This document shows, piece after piece, positions 34,620 through 46,190 of a stretch of DNA of 64,000 nt. This DNA is from Ashinkailepas kermadecensis (lineage: Eukaryota > Arthropoda > Thecostraca > Neolepadidae): contig JAOTOM010003986.1 in NCBI GenBank assembly GCA_034440615.1, positions 62,001 to 126,000 on the forward strand, written 5' to 3'. The number at the start of each line of letters is the position of its first letter. Positions within the stretch are counted from its first letter, which is position 1. The translations under genes and the position numbers were made by a program. The notes under the pieces are model-generated. The model was not told the origin of the DNA. It saw only the letters and a program-made list of their open reading frames with translations, and ran no database searches.

Positions 34620-36968
34620 CATCGTCTATCCCTCCCTTCAAATTCCAGTATCCACCCCGTGCCAGCGATCCTTTATATGTCCTTCAGCCAACCCTGCAAC
34701 ACCAACCCCTCCCTTGTCACGAACAGTTCGGCCAACTTACCCTGGTCTACCTCTCCGCTCAGTTTTATCGGGGTAGCCGCGCCCCCTCGGCCCGCCTCCG
34801 GGGTTGACGGAGTCCTGGAGGTTGAGGTCCCCCGTCGCGCGGTGCTAGTTGTGACGAGGGACCAACACGCATCTTTGGTCCCGATATCCCGGAGGGGCGG
34901 GAGGGCCCGTATGGCCCCATACGGGTCAACTGACTGGTCGCCTCGGGCCGGGGACCTGGGATTCTTCCCAGTGTCTGCCGACCCGGCCGGATGGGGTCAA
35001 GGGGTGGTCGGTGCTGGATCCCGGTCGGGGTGGTGAGTCTCTCTCTCCCGGCCGGGCCCAGGCTGCCGCCTGCCCCGTATAGCTCCTCGGGCGCCTGGCG
35101 TCCTCCCGTCTGCGGGACCCAGGCGTTCCCCCAGTTGGCCCCTACGTGGTGGAGCGCCCGAGGAGCCGAAACAAAGACACATTGCATGGCGTCCACTAAC
35201 AAAAAAAAACTTGTGGTCCCTCCCGTAGGGGCCAGACCAATGGTTCTTCTGTCACCCGCATTCTTATTTTTAGAGGGCAGACGAAGTCCCTCGCCTCGTT
35301 GTCGCCCTTTCAGCGATGCGACGGGTGTGACCGATTTGGGAAGATTTTGTGCTGTTAAAAGTTGGGGGGACGGTTCTTTGGAGGTGGAATTCGCACTGGC
35401 AGGAGAGGCGGAGAATGCATTGCAGGTATTCGGGTTTATGTACAGTGTTCGGGAAGATGGCGGGAAAGTCGACGAGACCATACCAATCAGCATAGAGCCA
35501 CACAAAACAAAGAATACCTCACGAGGCGTGATCAACTGCTTCGACTTGAGAGATGTACCGGAGGAAGAGATCGTAGATGGACTGTCCGAATTTGGTGGGC
35601 ATGGAAGATGAAGGTGGGGAGAGGTGCAGACATGATCCCAACCGACAATGTCATCTTAACATTCAACACTATAGATCATCTCACTGAAATTCACGTAGGC
35701 TACATTCGTGTTAAGGTACGCACTTTTCTCCCAAATCCAATGAGATGCTTCAAATGTCAGAGGTTCGGACATACCAACCAGTATTGCCGAAATCGCCCTG
35801 TGTGTGGTAGGTGTGTTTCCTACAACCACACCAGTGAATCCTGCAACACCGAGATGACATTCTGCACGAACTGCGGCAAGGGACAAAATCCCGACACTTC
35901 GTTTGATCGAACCTGTCCAAGCTATATGAAGGAAAAAGAGACAATATCCATAAAGCACACCCAGAATATCACATTTCGAGAGGTTAGGGAAAACTATGAA
36001 ATGTCTCACTCCATAATCTCGTATGCAGCGAAGGTAAAAAACTCGATACTAGCTCCACAGAACGCTGATATTAAAAAAGCAATTGATCTCATAGAGCAAC
36101 TAAACATTCTTCTTCGAAAATTCGGTGTACCTGTCCCTTCGCCAACAAAACGAACGCCAACATTTCACCCTCTGGGAACAGATGACATCTCATCACCGAC
36201 TCCGAAGTATTCGGACCACAGAAAGAGCACGTTTCCACCTCCCCGGCGGAGACGTCGGCGCCGCTGAATGTTCCTTCGCACACCACCTTGCCCATCGAAC
36301 GGGAGGGTGAAAAGTGGCAAGAGGCACAGCGAACGAAACGCCCCAGCAAGTCCTCGGCGTCGGCATCTTCAGTGCCCACCTTACTTCCACCAATGCCCAA
36401 CCTACCTCAAACCGCTCCATTGTCACGTCCACCTCACACTCCACATCCATGCCATCCACAGCACCATCCAGTGTACCCAAGTCCTTACCACCTACCTACA
36501 CACACTCCATCTCAAACACAACGACCGCTACAGCAACGTCCTACCAGACTTCAACATGCCATTCCGCTACACGCTCTCTTTCCCAGGCTTGTAAGCACCC
36601 CTTGGCGGCTGTGCCAGGCGTCCGAGGAGTTGAAGTGCGCCCCGGAGCTCCGGACTTGGGGGCCCCAGGGCGCACAGACCGACGTCTGTACATCCCCTTG
36701 GGCCCGGAGTCTGGGGCCCGGCATCCAGCGGTGACAACTCCGCCGTCGCCGCTTGCTACACCCTCGCCACGTAGGCGAGTCGAGGGCCCGTCTGGTCCTC
36801 CTGCACCACAGACTAACCGGTCTGAGATGGGTCCGCCGTCACCACCACCACCTCGGTTAAACACTCCACCGATGGTGGAGTCTGGAGGACTATCGCGCGC
36901 TGAGAAGCGCGTGATACCCTGGACGGCGTCAACCCCTAAGGGGGTACGCCGCGTTCACGCCCGAGGAT
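34620..36968 (+). mobile_element. LINE 5' half (5' UTR + ORF1), cut by a hAT-like element
   Basis: 5' UTR blocks from about 34640 match 25150-25676. ORF1 runs from 35186 and is interrupted at 36968 by the second hAT-like element. No ORF2 belonging to this copy is found after that element, so its 3' half was deleted or lies outside the window. Confidence 0.85.
35186..36968 (+). pseudogene. LINE ORF1 (gag-like), broken and truncated
   Basis: ATG at 35186 (MASTNKKKLVVPPVGARP). Conserved part VINCFDLRDVPEEEIVDGLS, then a frameshift near 35600. Zinc knuckles CFKCQRFGHTNQYC, CGRCVSYNHTSESC and CTNCGKGQNPDTSFDRTC follow in the second frame. A stop/frameshift lies at about 36267, after which a third frame carries the Pro/Ser/Thr-rich C-terminus (SPRRRVEGPSGPPAP). 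The frame runs into the hAT-like left end at 36969. In the third knuckle the usual His is replaced (NPDTSF against VPHTAF in other copies). Confidence 0.88.
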
Positions 36969-39900
36969 CAGTGGCGTCGCCACGAAATTCTTCCAGGGGG
37001 CGGGGGGAAGGTCGAAAGGGGGCCTCCTGCTCCACGAAAGGGGGCCTCCATTGTGTTAGGGTCTCATATTGTTTTAGGCTCTTATTATGGTTCGAGAATG
37101 GGGAACATGATTTCATATTGGTGTTTTGTTTGTTCTTGGCATGGTGCATCATTTACTCAAAACGCAATAGCACTAATCATTTTCGCTGAACACTGGGCCA
37201 TACCAGGGTATAAATAAGTAATGTTTGGATAAATACCTAAGCGCCAAAACAAACCAACGTCTCAATGCTTTCTCGACCAGAAGAATCTTCCCGCTGGCCT
37301 CTAGATTGCAGCGAGCTGGCGGGGCTGGTGCTAAGCATATCTTACAGATATCTGCCATTGATCAACCCACTTTTAAGTCCTCCAAGTCTAACTGAATATA
37401 GCTAGATTCATCACTACTGTTATTTATTCCCACCAGTTTGATGTCATAAGCAAAGCTTGAACGATCATTGCTCAGTCCCAGGACGACAATTTCGCGAAGG
37501 TGACAACGAGAAGTGGATTGCATTGGTTTTCTGAGCGCCATCTTAGGAATTTGTTTCTTTTTATAACACTTGGTGCTGGCTGCAAGGCATCTGTCACACG
37601 AGCTAAAATATATCCTCAGCGAATAAATTCACGGCAAGAGCAAGCATTGAACAGCAATGCATAAATGACAATGCAATAATGCAACAATGGCAGTGCATAC
37701 GTAATGCAAAGCCTTCAAATTCCACGCCGTCACGCCCATCGTTTTCGCTGTGCTGTACCGTTTTGTAAATGACGTTGAGAAGGTATGGAAGCTGGGAAGC
37801 TCTAATTATGCAGGCTGTAATAACAGAAAAGAAGTTTGCTGGAAGAAAATACATTCATCATTCATCCAATTTTATATGGGACATGGATGCTGTTTTGTAT
37901 GCTTGTAAGGGGTAATTTGTCCCCTCAATACTGGCTTTGCCCCATGGGCGTATGTTTCAGAAGATTATTGAGGGACCAGTGGAGTACCTATCTTTGTGTC
38001 AAGCAGGAGGGGACAAACTGATTTGCAGGGGGGGGCACCTACGCCCATTAAAAGTCCTTGGATTTCGACCGCTATTTTGTCAAAGGGGACCTTTCGAAAT
38101 AATATAATTAGTGATCAACTAAATTGTCCTGTGGAGGGGACTGATCTACCACTATGGTTTCTAATTGGTCGGATTTCAACCCTAAATCCACCACCCAGTT
38201 TTAAGTTTTTCTTTTGGCATCCCTTGATAAGTCACCTCACACTGCTGAAATTACACCTATACCATAAAAACCGAATCGGTATCCCAAGAAAATTCAAGCT
38301 GGAGCCCTCCAAAAAAAGGAGGGATTCCAACAAATAAACGTCCGGGTCAGGGAAATGGCTCTGGCGCACCGAACATTTTTTTTCCAGATGCCTTCAAAAA
38401 AATGCGTACGGCACCTAAAAGCATACCGGATCTCGAAAAATCGAGGTGGGATACAAAAACATGGCGCCAGAGGCTCGAAAAGTCAGGCCGGGATTCGGAC
38501 TTTAAAAAAAGAAAAAAGAAAAGATCCACAAAAATCGCGTTGAGCCCAGAAAACTGGCGTTGGGTCTCCGGAACCACGCGCCTGGGCGCGATAAGTCGCG
38601 CTGGGACCCAGAAAAATGGCACCGAAGCCCTAAAATCGTACTGGGGCCCAACAAATGTGCGTCAGAAGGCCAAAATATACACAGCGGGACCCTAAGAGTA
38701 CAACGGTGCCCGAAAATACAACAAACCCTCCAAAGCACACCGAGTCTCCCAAAAAGCGATAGGGCCTTAAAACATGCGTTGCAGCCCTAATTAAACATAC
38801 CGGGAGCCCTAAAAAATACACTGCAAGGTCGCAAGGCGCACAGAGGCCATGAGAACGCAACAGGCTGGAGCCACAAAAGGCAACATGGTTCCAAAACGTA
38901 CAACAAGACCGGGAGCTAAATAAACACTTCGGGGTCTTCGAAAACGCCCTGACACGTTAAAAAAAACTCGGTGCACAAAAAAGCAACAAAACCATAAAAC
39001 GAGCAGGGTTTCGAAAATGTATTAGGCCCATAACTTCAATTTAAAATGTATTACCCACCACTTTAAAATATAAAATTTCGCAATTTCAGGCATTCCAGTT
39101 CATAGCACCCGGTCACCACAACGGCAACGTTAGTGCACGTGCATACCCATCATTCGCATTCGGTGCATTCGCCACACTTTGTACGATGCTACGGTTTCTG
39201 CTAGGCCTTCTGCGTTTTGCTAATTGCTGCCACATGATAGACTTGCGCCATATTCGACGTCATGGAATGCTTCGTCTGGGCGTTCGCTGCGAAAAGTCGA
39301 TTGATTAAATTCGATCATTAGTTTCCTACTTCCCACATTGTCTGGTAGTTATGAAATGCGGATTCCGCTGAGCTTTGATGGACTTGATATATTTGCTGCT
39401 ATCCTCCCAGATTGGCTACCGAACTGAGGCCCTGCCTCAGCGTTCTTTTATGGACCCGTTGAGTCTTTCTTGGTATATGATTGTGTATTATGACTCCAAT
39501 CCATTTTTGTTAGGGGCATAAAACATTTTCTAACACCCTGCTCGTTCTAGGGTTTGTTGCATTTTTGTGCACCGAGGATTTTTTTTTACGTGTCAGGGCG
39601 TTTTCGAAGATCCCGATGTGTTTATTTAGCGCCCGGTCTTTTTGTTTATTTTTGAACCATGCTGCCTTTTGTGGCCCCAGCCACTTTTCAGGCTCTTGTG
39701 CGTTATCATGACCCCTGTGTGCCTTGAGAGCTTCCGGTGTATTTTTTAGACCTCCCGGTATGTTTGTTTATGGCTGCAACGCATGTGTTAAGGCCCTGTC
39801 GCTTTTTGTCAGACTCTGTGCGCTTTGGTGGGCCAGTTGTATTTTCATCCCCCGTTGTGCTCTTAGGGTCCCGATGTGCTTATCTTGGGCTTCTGACGCA

Positions 39901-40502
39901 CACTTGTGGGGCCCCAGTACAATGTTGGGGCTTCGGTGCGATGTTTCTAGGTCCCAGAGCGACTTATCGCGCCCGGGCGCGTGGTTCCGGAGACCCGACC
40001 CCAGTTTTATGGGCACAATGCGATTTTTGTGAATCTTTTCTGATTTTGTTTTAAAGTCCGAATCCCGGCCTGATTTCTCGAGCCCTGGCGCATGTTTTTG
40101 TATCCCGCCTCGATTGTTCGAGATCCGGTATGTTGTTCGGTGCCGTACGCAATTTGTGAAGGCGTCTGATAATATGTTCGGTGCTCCAGAGCCATTTTTT
40201 TACCTTGGCATTTCGTTGTTCGAATCTCTCCTTATTTTGGAGGGGTCCAGCTTGATTTTTTTCGGATACCGATCCGGTGTTTGTGGTCACACTGTGCTCA
40301 CGTGTGGCCCTAGACGCCAACTTTTGGGAGCCTCGACGGGACTACCGATGGGAATTGTGGGTCCCGAGCGCGATATTTGGGGGGCCCGGCTCGAGTTTGT
40401 GGGACGCGTTGTATTTAGCTGTGGCCCCAACGCGATTTTGGCGGTTCCTGTTGCAAATGTTCGGGCCTCGGAGCGAGTTTCCCGGGGCTCGTCGTATTTA
40501 TC
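36969..40502. mobile_element. Second hAT-like element with internal palindrome, 3'-truncated
   Basis: Left end CAGTGGCGTCGCCACGAAAT at 36969, identical at its tip to the 18110 element. 36969-38260 is collinear with 18110-19440, and 39050-40502 with about 19470-20945. Between them (38263-39045) lies an inverted copy of the distal part. Homology stops at about 40502, where LINE 5' UTR-type sequence takes over, so the 21-bp array and right terminus are missing. No transposase frame was seen. Confidence 0.72.
38263..40282. repeat. ~785-bp inverted repeat with ~450-bp spacer
   Basis: 38263-39045 is the reverse complement, at roughly 75-85% identity by eye, of 39495-40282. Anchors: 38340 gtccgggtcagggaaatggc corresponds to the inverted atggctctgg...cggac region near 40195-40210, and aaacgagcagggtttcgaaa (about 38998) to the inverted accctgctcgtt at about 39534. 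The first element (18110-23981) lacks this inverted arm, so it arose in this copy or its lineage. Confidence 0.8.
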
Positions 40503-43500
40503 GCCGGGGCTCGCCCTCCCCCCCCCCCGACGAGGCACCACCTTTCCGTGGTGAGGGGGATTGAGTGCCCCAATGATCCGGCGACCATCTTACCTGTGAG
40601 GGGTGAGACTAAGAGTGCCTCACCCGTCCTTCCATCCATACGCTCCCATTTCAATGCCCATCTCATCTCAACATCCATGTCCTTCACCTGGCCCTGCAAC
40701 ACCAACCCTCCCTATCATGAGCAGGTAGGACAACTTACCCGGTCCTGCCCTCCAGCTCAGTTTTATCGGAGTAGCCGCGCCCCCTCGGCCCGCCCCCGGG
40801 ATTGACGGAGTCCTGGAGGTTGAGGTCCCCCGTCGCACGGTGCTAGTTGTGACGGGGGACCAACACACCTCTTTGGTCCCGATATCCCGGAGGGGCGGGC
40901 GGGCCCGTGGGGCCTCACGCGGGCCAAGTGGCTGGTCGCCTCGGGCCGGGGGCCTGGGGTTCTTCCCAGTGCCTGCCGGCCCGACCGGCTGGGGTCAAGG
41001 GGTGGGTGGCGCTGGATCCCTGTCGGGGTGGTGAGTCTCTCTCTCTCCCGGCCGGGCGAAGGCGCCGCCTGCCCCGTATAACTCCTCAGGCGCCTGACGT
41101 CCTCCCGTCCGCGGGACCCAGGTGTCCCCCCGGTAGGGCCCCTGTGTGGTAGGGCGCCCGAGGAGCCGAAACAAATCACACTTCCATGACAACATCAAAC
41201 ACAAAAAACTCTCTTGGTCCCTCTCGTAGGGGCCAGACTACTAACCCAACACCTGCAGAGGCATACCGCCCTGCACGTCTCTCCCCGTCGCGTTGTGACT
41301 ACCACTGCTTCCCATAGCGGGAATATAGATCTGAGTATGAGTTCGGAACCTCGGTTGACATCGCCGCGAATACTAATACTGAAATCGAGTGACCTTGGAA
41401 GAAGTTTGTCTGCTCTTTCGCCCTTTGAGCGGAAGCGTGGGTGTGACAGATTTGGAGACGTCGCCAGATGCGAAAAACTACGAGATGGAGGAATCGAGCT
41501 GGAATTTCGGAGCTTTGGTGACGCCAAGATAACCCTAGAGGCAACAGAATTTACATACTATGTGAGAGACCAGGGCAGGATGAGGGATGTCACTATACCT
41601 ATTTTAGTTCAGCCACATAAGACAAGGAATCACTCCAAAGGTGTGATAAATTGTTTCGATTTGAGGAACGTATCGGACTCTGACATTGTCGACGGCCTGG
41701 CGGAATTCGGTGTCATTGAAGCGCGTAGGATCAAGGTCAGGACAGGAAATTAACTACAGGCGACGAACAACATTGTTTTGACTTTTAATTCTGCAGACCT
41801 CCCCTCGGCAATACACGTAGGCTATGTCAAGGTGAAGGTGCGTGTTTTTATTCCAAACCCCATGCGGTGTTTCCGGTGCCAGAGATACGGCCATACTACC
41901 CAGTACTGCCGTGGTCGCCCGTCCTGTGGTAGGTGTGGCACGGTAGAACACACAAGCGAAAAATGTGAAGCTGAAAGCGTGTGGTGCGTCAATTGCGGCC
42001 AGGGACAGGTACCGCACACGGCCTTTGACAGGGCCTGTCCAGTAAATGTGAAGGAAAGGGAAATACTAACCCTGAAATGCTCAAGAAATATATCTTTTCG
42101 ACAGGCGAGATAACCATACGCGGATACCCATTCCAGCGTGTCCTTCGCAAGCAAGGTAAAAAAACACACAGCATGTCGCCACTCACCGAGAGCCTGCCAG
42201 TGCCTCTCAGTTTCTCTCCCAACTCAGTGATCTGCTACGATCTTTCGGACTCGCCTTTACCTCCGCGATCGACCTCAGTCTTGCAAGCCCTTCTCTGGCG
42301 CACTATATGACCTGGTCGGCTTCTGATGACGTGCTTGGTAGCGACCATTTTCCAATTTTTATACACTACAATGACAGCGCGATGCTTGGCTGCAGGCCTC
42401 AACGATGGAATCTGGGAAAAGCGGACTGGGGGAATTTGAGCACACTATGGAGTCCTGCCTATCAAGCAACGCTAATGCAGGTGCACCTTCGGTGGAACAA
42501 CTTACTTCTATGCTACTGCACTCGGCCAACTCTTCCATTCCACGAACTTCTGGTGCCCCACGTCGCACTCCAGTTCCGTGGTGGTCAAAAGAATGCTGTG
42601 ACGCCATAGGAGCACGTAAGCGAGCTTTTAAGAAATTCAACAACAATAGCAACCAGGTACACTTAATTGCTTTTCAAAAGGCACGTGCCTTAGCGCGCCG
42701 TACTATACGGGCAGCAAAAAGGAAGTCGTGGAGAGAATACGTATCTACCATTCCGATTTACCCCAACGACCCAAGTATGGTCGCGAATAAAGCGTATTGC
42801 TGGTCAATATAACGCGGTCCGTCTCCACGTACTACACATAGCTGGTGTTGACGTGACCCACCCTGCTGATGTCGCTGTGGAAATAGGCCAAGCCCTAGCA
42901 GCCCGTAGTGGAGACGGTAACTACTGCCAACAATTTCTTCGTCGGAAAGTCAAAATGGAAGCCAAGCCAATTGACTTCTCCACACCTGACCACTTAAGTT
43001 ATAACCAACCGTTCAGTATTCATGAATTACGTTTAGCGAGCAAAAGCCTAAAGAGTGTAGCAGAGGGACCTGACGAAATACACAATTACATTTTTAAACA
43101 CCTATATGTACGTGTACTTCAAGCACTTCTGTCTACACTGAACAAAATATGGGAGGAAGGCTACTTTCCGAATTCTTGGCGGGAGGCCATTGTGGTCCCT
43201 ATACTTAAACAAAAAAAGAGCGTTTTAGACCCGCTGCACTATCGGCCGATTGCCCTGACCTCGTGTCTATGCAAACTCATGTAAAAAATGGTGAACGTAC
43301 GGCTCACCTGGTTTCTGGAAGAACAGGACTTTTTTACCACTGCACAGTGTGGATTTAGGAAGCATCGCTGTACAACTGACCATCTCTTAACACTGGACAC
43401 TGCGATTCGACTCGCCTTTAAGCGCAGACAACATGTGGGAGCTTTTTCTTTGGTATAGAAGCAGCCTATGATTCCGCATGGCGACATGGAATCTTGTTGA

Positions 43501-44875
43501 AGGTTAAGCAATGTGGAATCCGTGGGAACTTAGGAATTTTTATTCAGCAATGTCTGAAAGACCGATTCTTCCGCGTCCGAGTAGGACACGAGCTTTCTGA
43601 GCGATTCCATCAGATGAATGGAGTTCCACAGGGCAGTGTTTTAAGTGTTGCCCTGTTCGCTATAGTCATAAATGATATTGGGCATGCACTGTCGCAAAGC
43701 ATCGGACGTTCGCTATTTGTCGATGACTTCGCGATATGGTCATCTGGCTCCAACACACCATCGCTAACCAGACGGCTACAGCTCGCGGTAAACCATCTCC
43801 AAAGATGGGGCATGAAAAACGGATTTCCCTTTTCCACCGACAAAACAGTTGCAGTGCATTTCTGCCGCAAGCGATGCTCTCAAGCACTAAACACGGAGTT
43901 GTTTGGGACGCCTATCCCTGTTCAACAAACCGCGAGGTTCCTCGGAGTGCAGTTCGACACTCGTCTGACGTACAAACCACATTTTAAAACACTGAAAGAA
44001 AAATGTTTTAAGTCACTAAACTTCTTGAAATGTATATCACGGACCTCCTACGGTTCTGACCGAAAGACATTAATGATGCTATATCGGTCACCCATCCGAT
44101 CTAAGTTGGATTATGCATGCTATGTATATGATGGTGCCTGCAAGAACAATAAGCGTACTCTCGATACGGTGCAGCATGCGGCTCTGCGGACCGTTACGGG
44201 GGCGTTTAGAACCACGCCGACTGCTAGCCTACTCGTAGAGTCGAACGAGCCTCCCCTGGCGTTGAGACGTGAAATGCTTGGCCTACGGTATGCATGCAGA
44301 TTACGCCAGTTCCCCACCCACCCCACCTACGACGCGGTGTTCTTGCGACATACATTGCTACTCTTCCGCAGTGGCAGAAATATGACAGCTTCGCCGTTCT
44401 GTGTCCGAATTCGTGCTGTCTTTGAGGAAAGTGGTGTAAGAATTCGTCGGGTGATGCGCATACAGAAACTAGCCTTAGCGCCCTGGAATCTGGTCTCCCC
44501 TATAGTTGACCTATCACTAACAGCAACCCGCAAGGATGATGTAACATCTACACTTTTCCGCATGAAAACACTGGAGCATTTGGAAATATATCAAGGATAT
44601 ACACCAATATTTACTGTTGGATCCAAGACCAGCACTGGAGCAGGATGTGCTTTCGTATGCGGCACTTCCGCTAGATCTTTTACCCTGCCTGTGTATGCAT
44701 CAGTGTATACCTGTGAACTGATGGCAATAATTAAAACGCTCTCTTTCATCGAAGTATCACAAGATGTTTCATATGTCATTCTATCTGACTCTCTGAGCAG
44801 CCTTTTGGCACTTACCGCATTTTACCCTACATACAGTTTACTGATTGATGTTATGATATGGGCCCCACTAATCTG
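40503..44875 (+). mobile_element. LINE copy with internal deletion and lost 3' end
   Basis: 5' UTR from about 40600 (matching 25110 onward), ORF1 from 41186, a deletion joining ORF1 to the ORF2 endonuclease near 42257, then ORF2 to the middle of RNase H at 44874. There its 3' end is replaced, through a triplicated ~20-bp junction, by another LINE fragment. Its RT half is about 95% identical by eye to 55295-56640. Confidence 0.85.
41186..42256 (+). pseudogene. LINE ORF1 (gag-like), broken
   Basis: ATG at 41186 (MTTSNTKNSLGPSRRGQT) with early frame damage. Conserved SPRILILKSSDLGRSLSALS, FERKRGCDRFGDVARCEKLR, VINCFDLRNVSDSDIVDGLA. A stop at about 41751 (GN*) just precedes the zinc-knuckle part: CFRCQRYGHTTQYC, CGRCGTVEHTSEKC, CVNCGQGQVPHTAFDRAC. 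A stop at 42111 and frame changes follow. The usual Pro-rich C-terminus is deleted. Confidence 0.87.
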
Positions 44876-44876
44876 A
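42257..44876 (+). pseudogene. LINE ORF2 (endonuclease end, RT, partial RNase H), broken
   Basis: Begins inside the endonuclease: SAIDLSLASPSLAHYMTW, GSDHFPIFIHY. Frameshifts near 42405, 42812 and 43450 and a stop at about 43282 interrupt it. The 43494-44876 part is open for 460 codons: GVPQGSVLSVALFAIVINDI, LFVDDFAIWSSGS, FLGVQFDTRLTYKPHF, then RNase H. In RNase H the first catalytic motif is FTVGSKTS (GTT at 44615-44617) where the sister copy at 56401 has TDGSK (GAT). The catalytic Asp is therefore lost. It ends artificially at MIWAPLI. Confidence 0.9.
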
Positions 44877-46190
44877 TAGCCCCACTAATCTGATATGGGC
44901 CCCACTAATCAGTCGCCCATGAATCCGGCATACAATGCCCTGTTCGGACACCGTACGCTGGTGCTGTTTCGCGTTACACGTCGGAATGTTCTGCCTCCGT
45001 TCTGTGTGCGGTTACGTGAGCTGGTGGAAGGGAGCGGTATTCAGATGCGCGGCATTCGAAGGATGGTACCGCCGTCAGTTCCCCCTTGGGAATTGGTACA
45101 GCCGTCAGTGGACACGACACTATCTGTGACCCCTAAGGACGAACTTATCCCAGAATTGTTTCGGATGAAAGCCCTTGAACACGTTGACATCTACCATACA
45201 TGTACTGCCACTCACACCGACGGGTCAAAAACGGCTGATGGTGTAGGTTGTGCCTTTGTAAGCGGAGCCACGACCAGATCGTTTACACTGCTGCCTCCTA
45301 ACGCATCAGTTTACACGGCAGAACTCATGGCAATTGCGAAGGCCTTGTCCTTCATCGAAGTAGGGAACGATGCCCACCATGTCATACTTTCAGACTCTCT
45401 GCCTTTGTGCAATAAATACGTTTTATCCGCATGACCCTATCCTGCAAGACGTTTTACTGCGCCTAACTAAGCTCAAGCGAGGGGGGAAAAATATAACCCT
45501 CTGTTGGATACCCAGTCATGTCGGAATAGCGGGGAATGAGTTGGCTGACCAATCAGCAAAGCGTGATGCGCGGAGCCGATACACCCGTGTGCTGCCTCTC
45601 CCAGCAGCACACCTCGGCCAGACAATCAATGTGTTTTTCCAGGAAAAGTGGCAACAACTTTGGGACATAAATGACGAAAGCAAACTGAGAAACATCAAGC
45701 CAAGTCTGGGGCGTTGGGAGTCATCATTCAGAGTTTCACGAAAGGAGGAGGTGGTGCTCGCCAGGATGCGGATTGGACACACCTATGCCACCCACGGCTA
45801 CCTACTGCAGAATGAGGAGAGACCAATTTGTACTCGTGATATCCCACTAACAGTGCGACATGTTCTTAAGGTGTGCCCTCGTTTCTCAGCCCAACGACGA
45901 CGATACTTTGGAAGAGAGGTGTCCACGCTGACGATGGCAAATATTATAGGTGATGAGTCACGTGTGGTTCAGAGCGGACGACTATTCGAGTTTCTCTCAC
46001 AAATACCATTTGCTGTCATCTATCCAGGGAGGTAAAGGCATTGCATTGGTTTGGGCATGGTGAATTCACCCTACATTTGGAAGTAAAATTGGCCAGAACC
46101 TGAAACCTAGGTAGAAAGGAACACTGTTATGGGCGCTATATGATCAACATGGTCGACGCGCCCTAAAGCCAAAATAACTAACTTACTAAC
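44876..46190 (+). mobile_element. 5'-truncated LINE joined through a short triplicated junction
   Basis: The junction at about 44870-44910 has ccccactaatctgata-type text three times. LINE coding sequence then starts at about 44918 (NPAYNALFGHRTLVLF). The 3' UTR, hairpin (gggcgc at 46131-46136, gcgccc at about 46158) and aactaacttactaac tail end at 46190. The next LINE fragment starts immediately. Confidence 0.85.
44918..46035 (+). pseudogene. LINE ORF2 C-terminal part (RNase H), one frameshift
   Basis: LPPFCVRLRELVEGSGIQMR, then RNase H: THTDGSKTADGVGCAF, YTAELMAIAKAL, LSDSL, a frameshift near 45400, then WIPSHVGIAGNELADQSAKR. The C-terminal Cys/His motif is degenerate (CTRDIPLTVRHVLKVC; one Cys of the usual CPRC pair is missing). 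Ends IPFAVIYPGR at 46035. Confidence 0.87.

Noticed and set aside
40503..40560. Right terminus of the second hAT-like element
   Set aside because: A C12 run and gacgaggcaccacc occur, but they do not match the inverted cagtggcgtcg terminus, and no ccgaggat copy (the left flank 8-mer) is found there.
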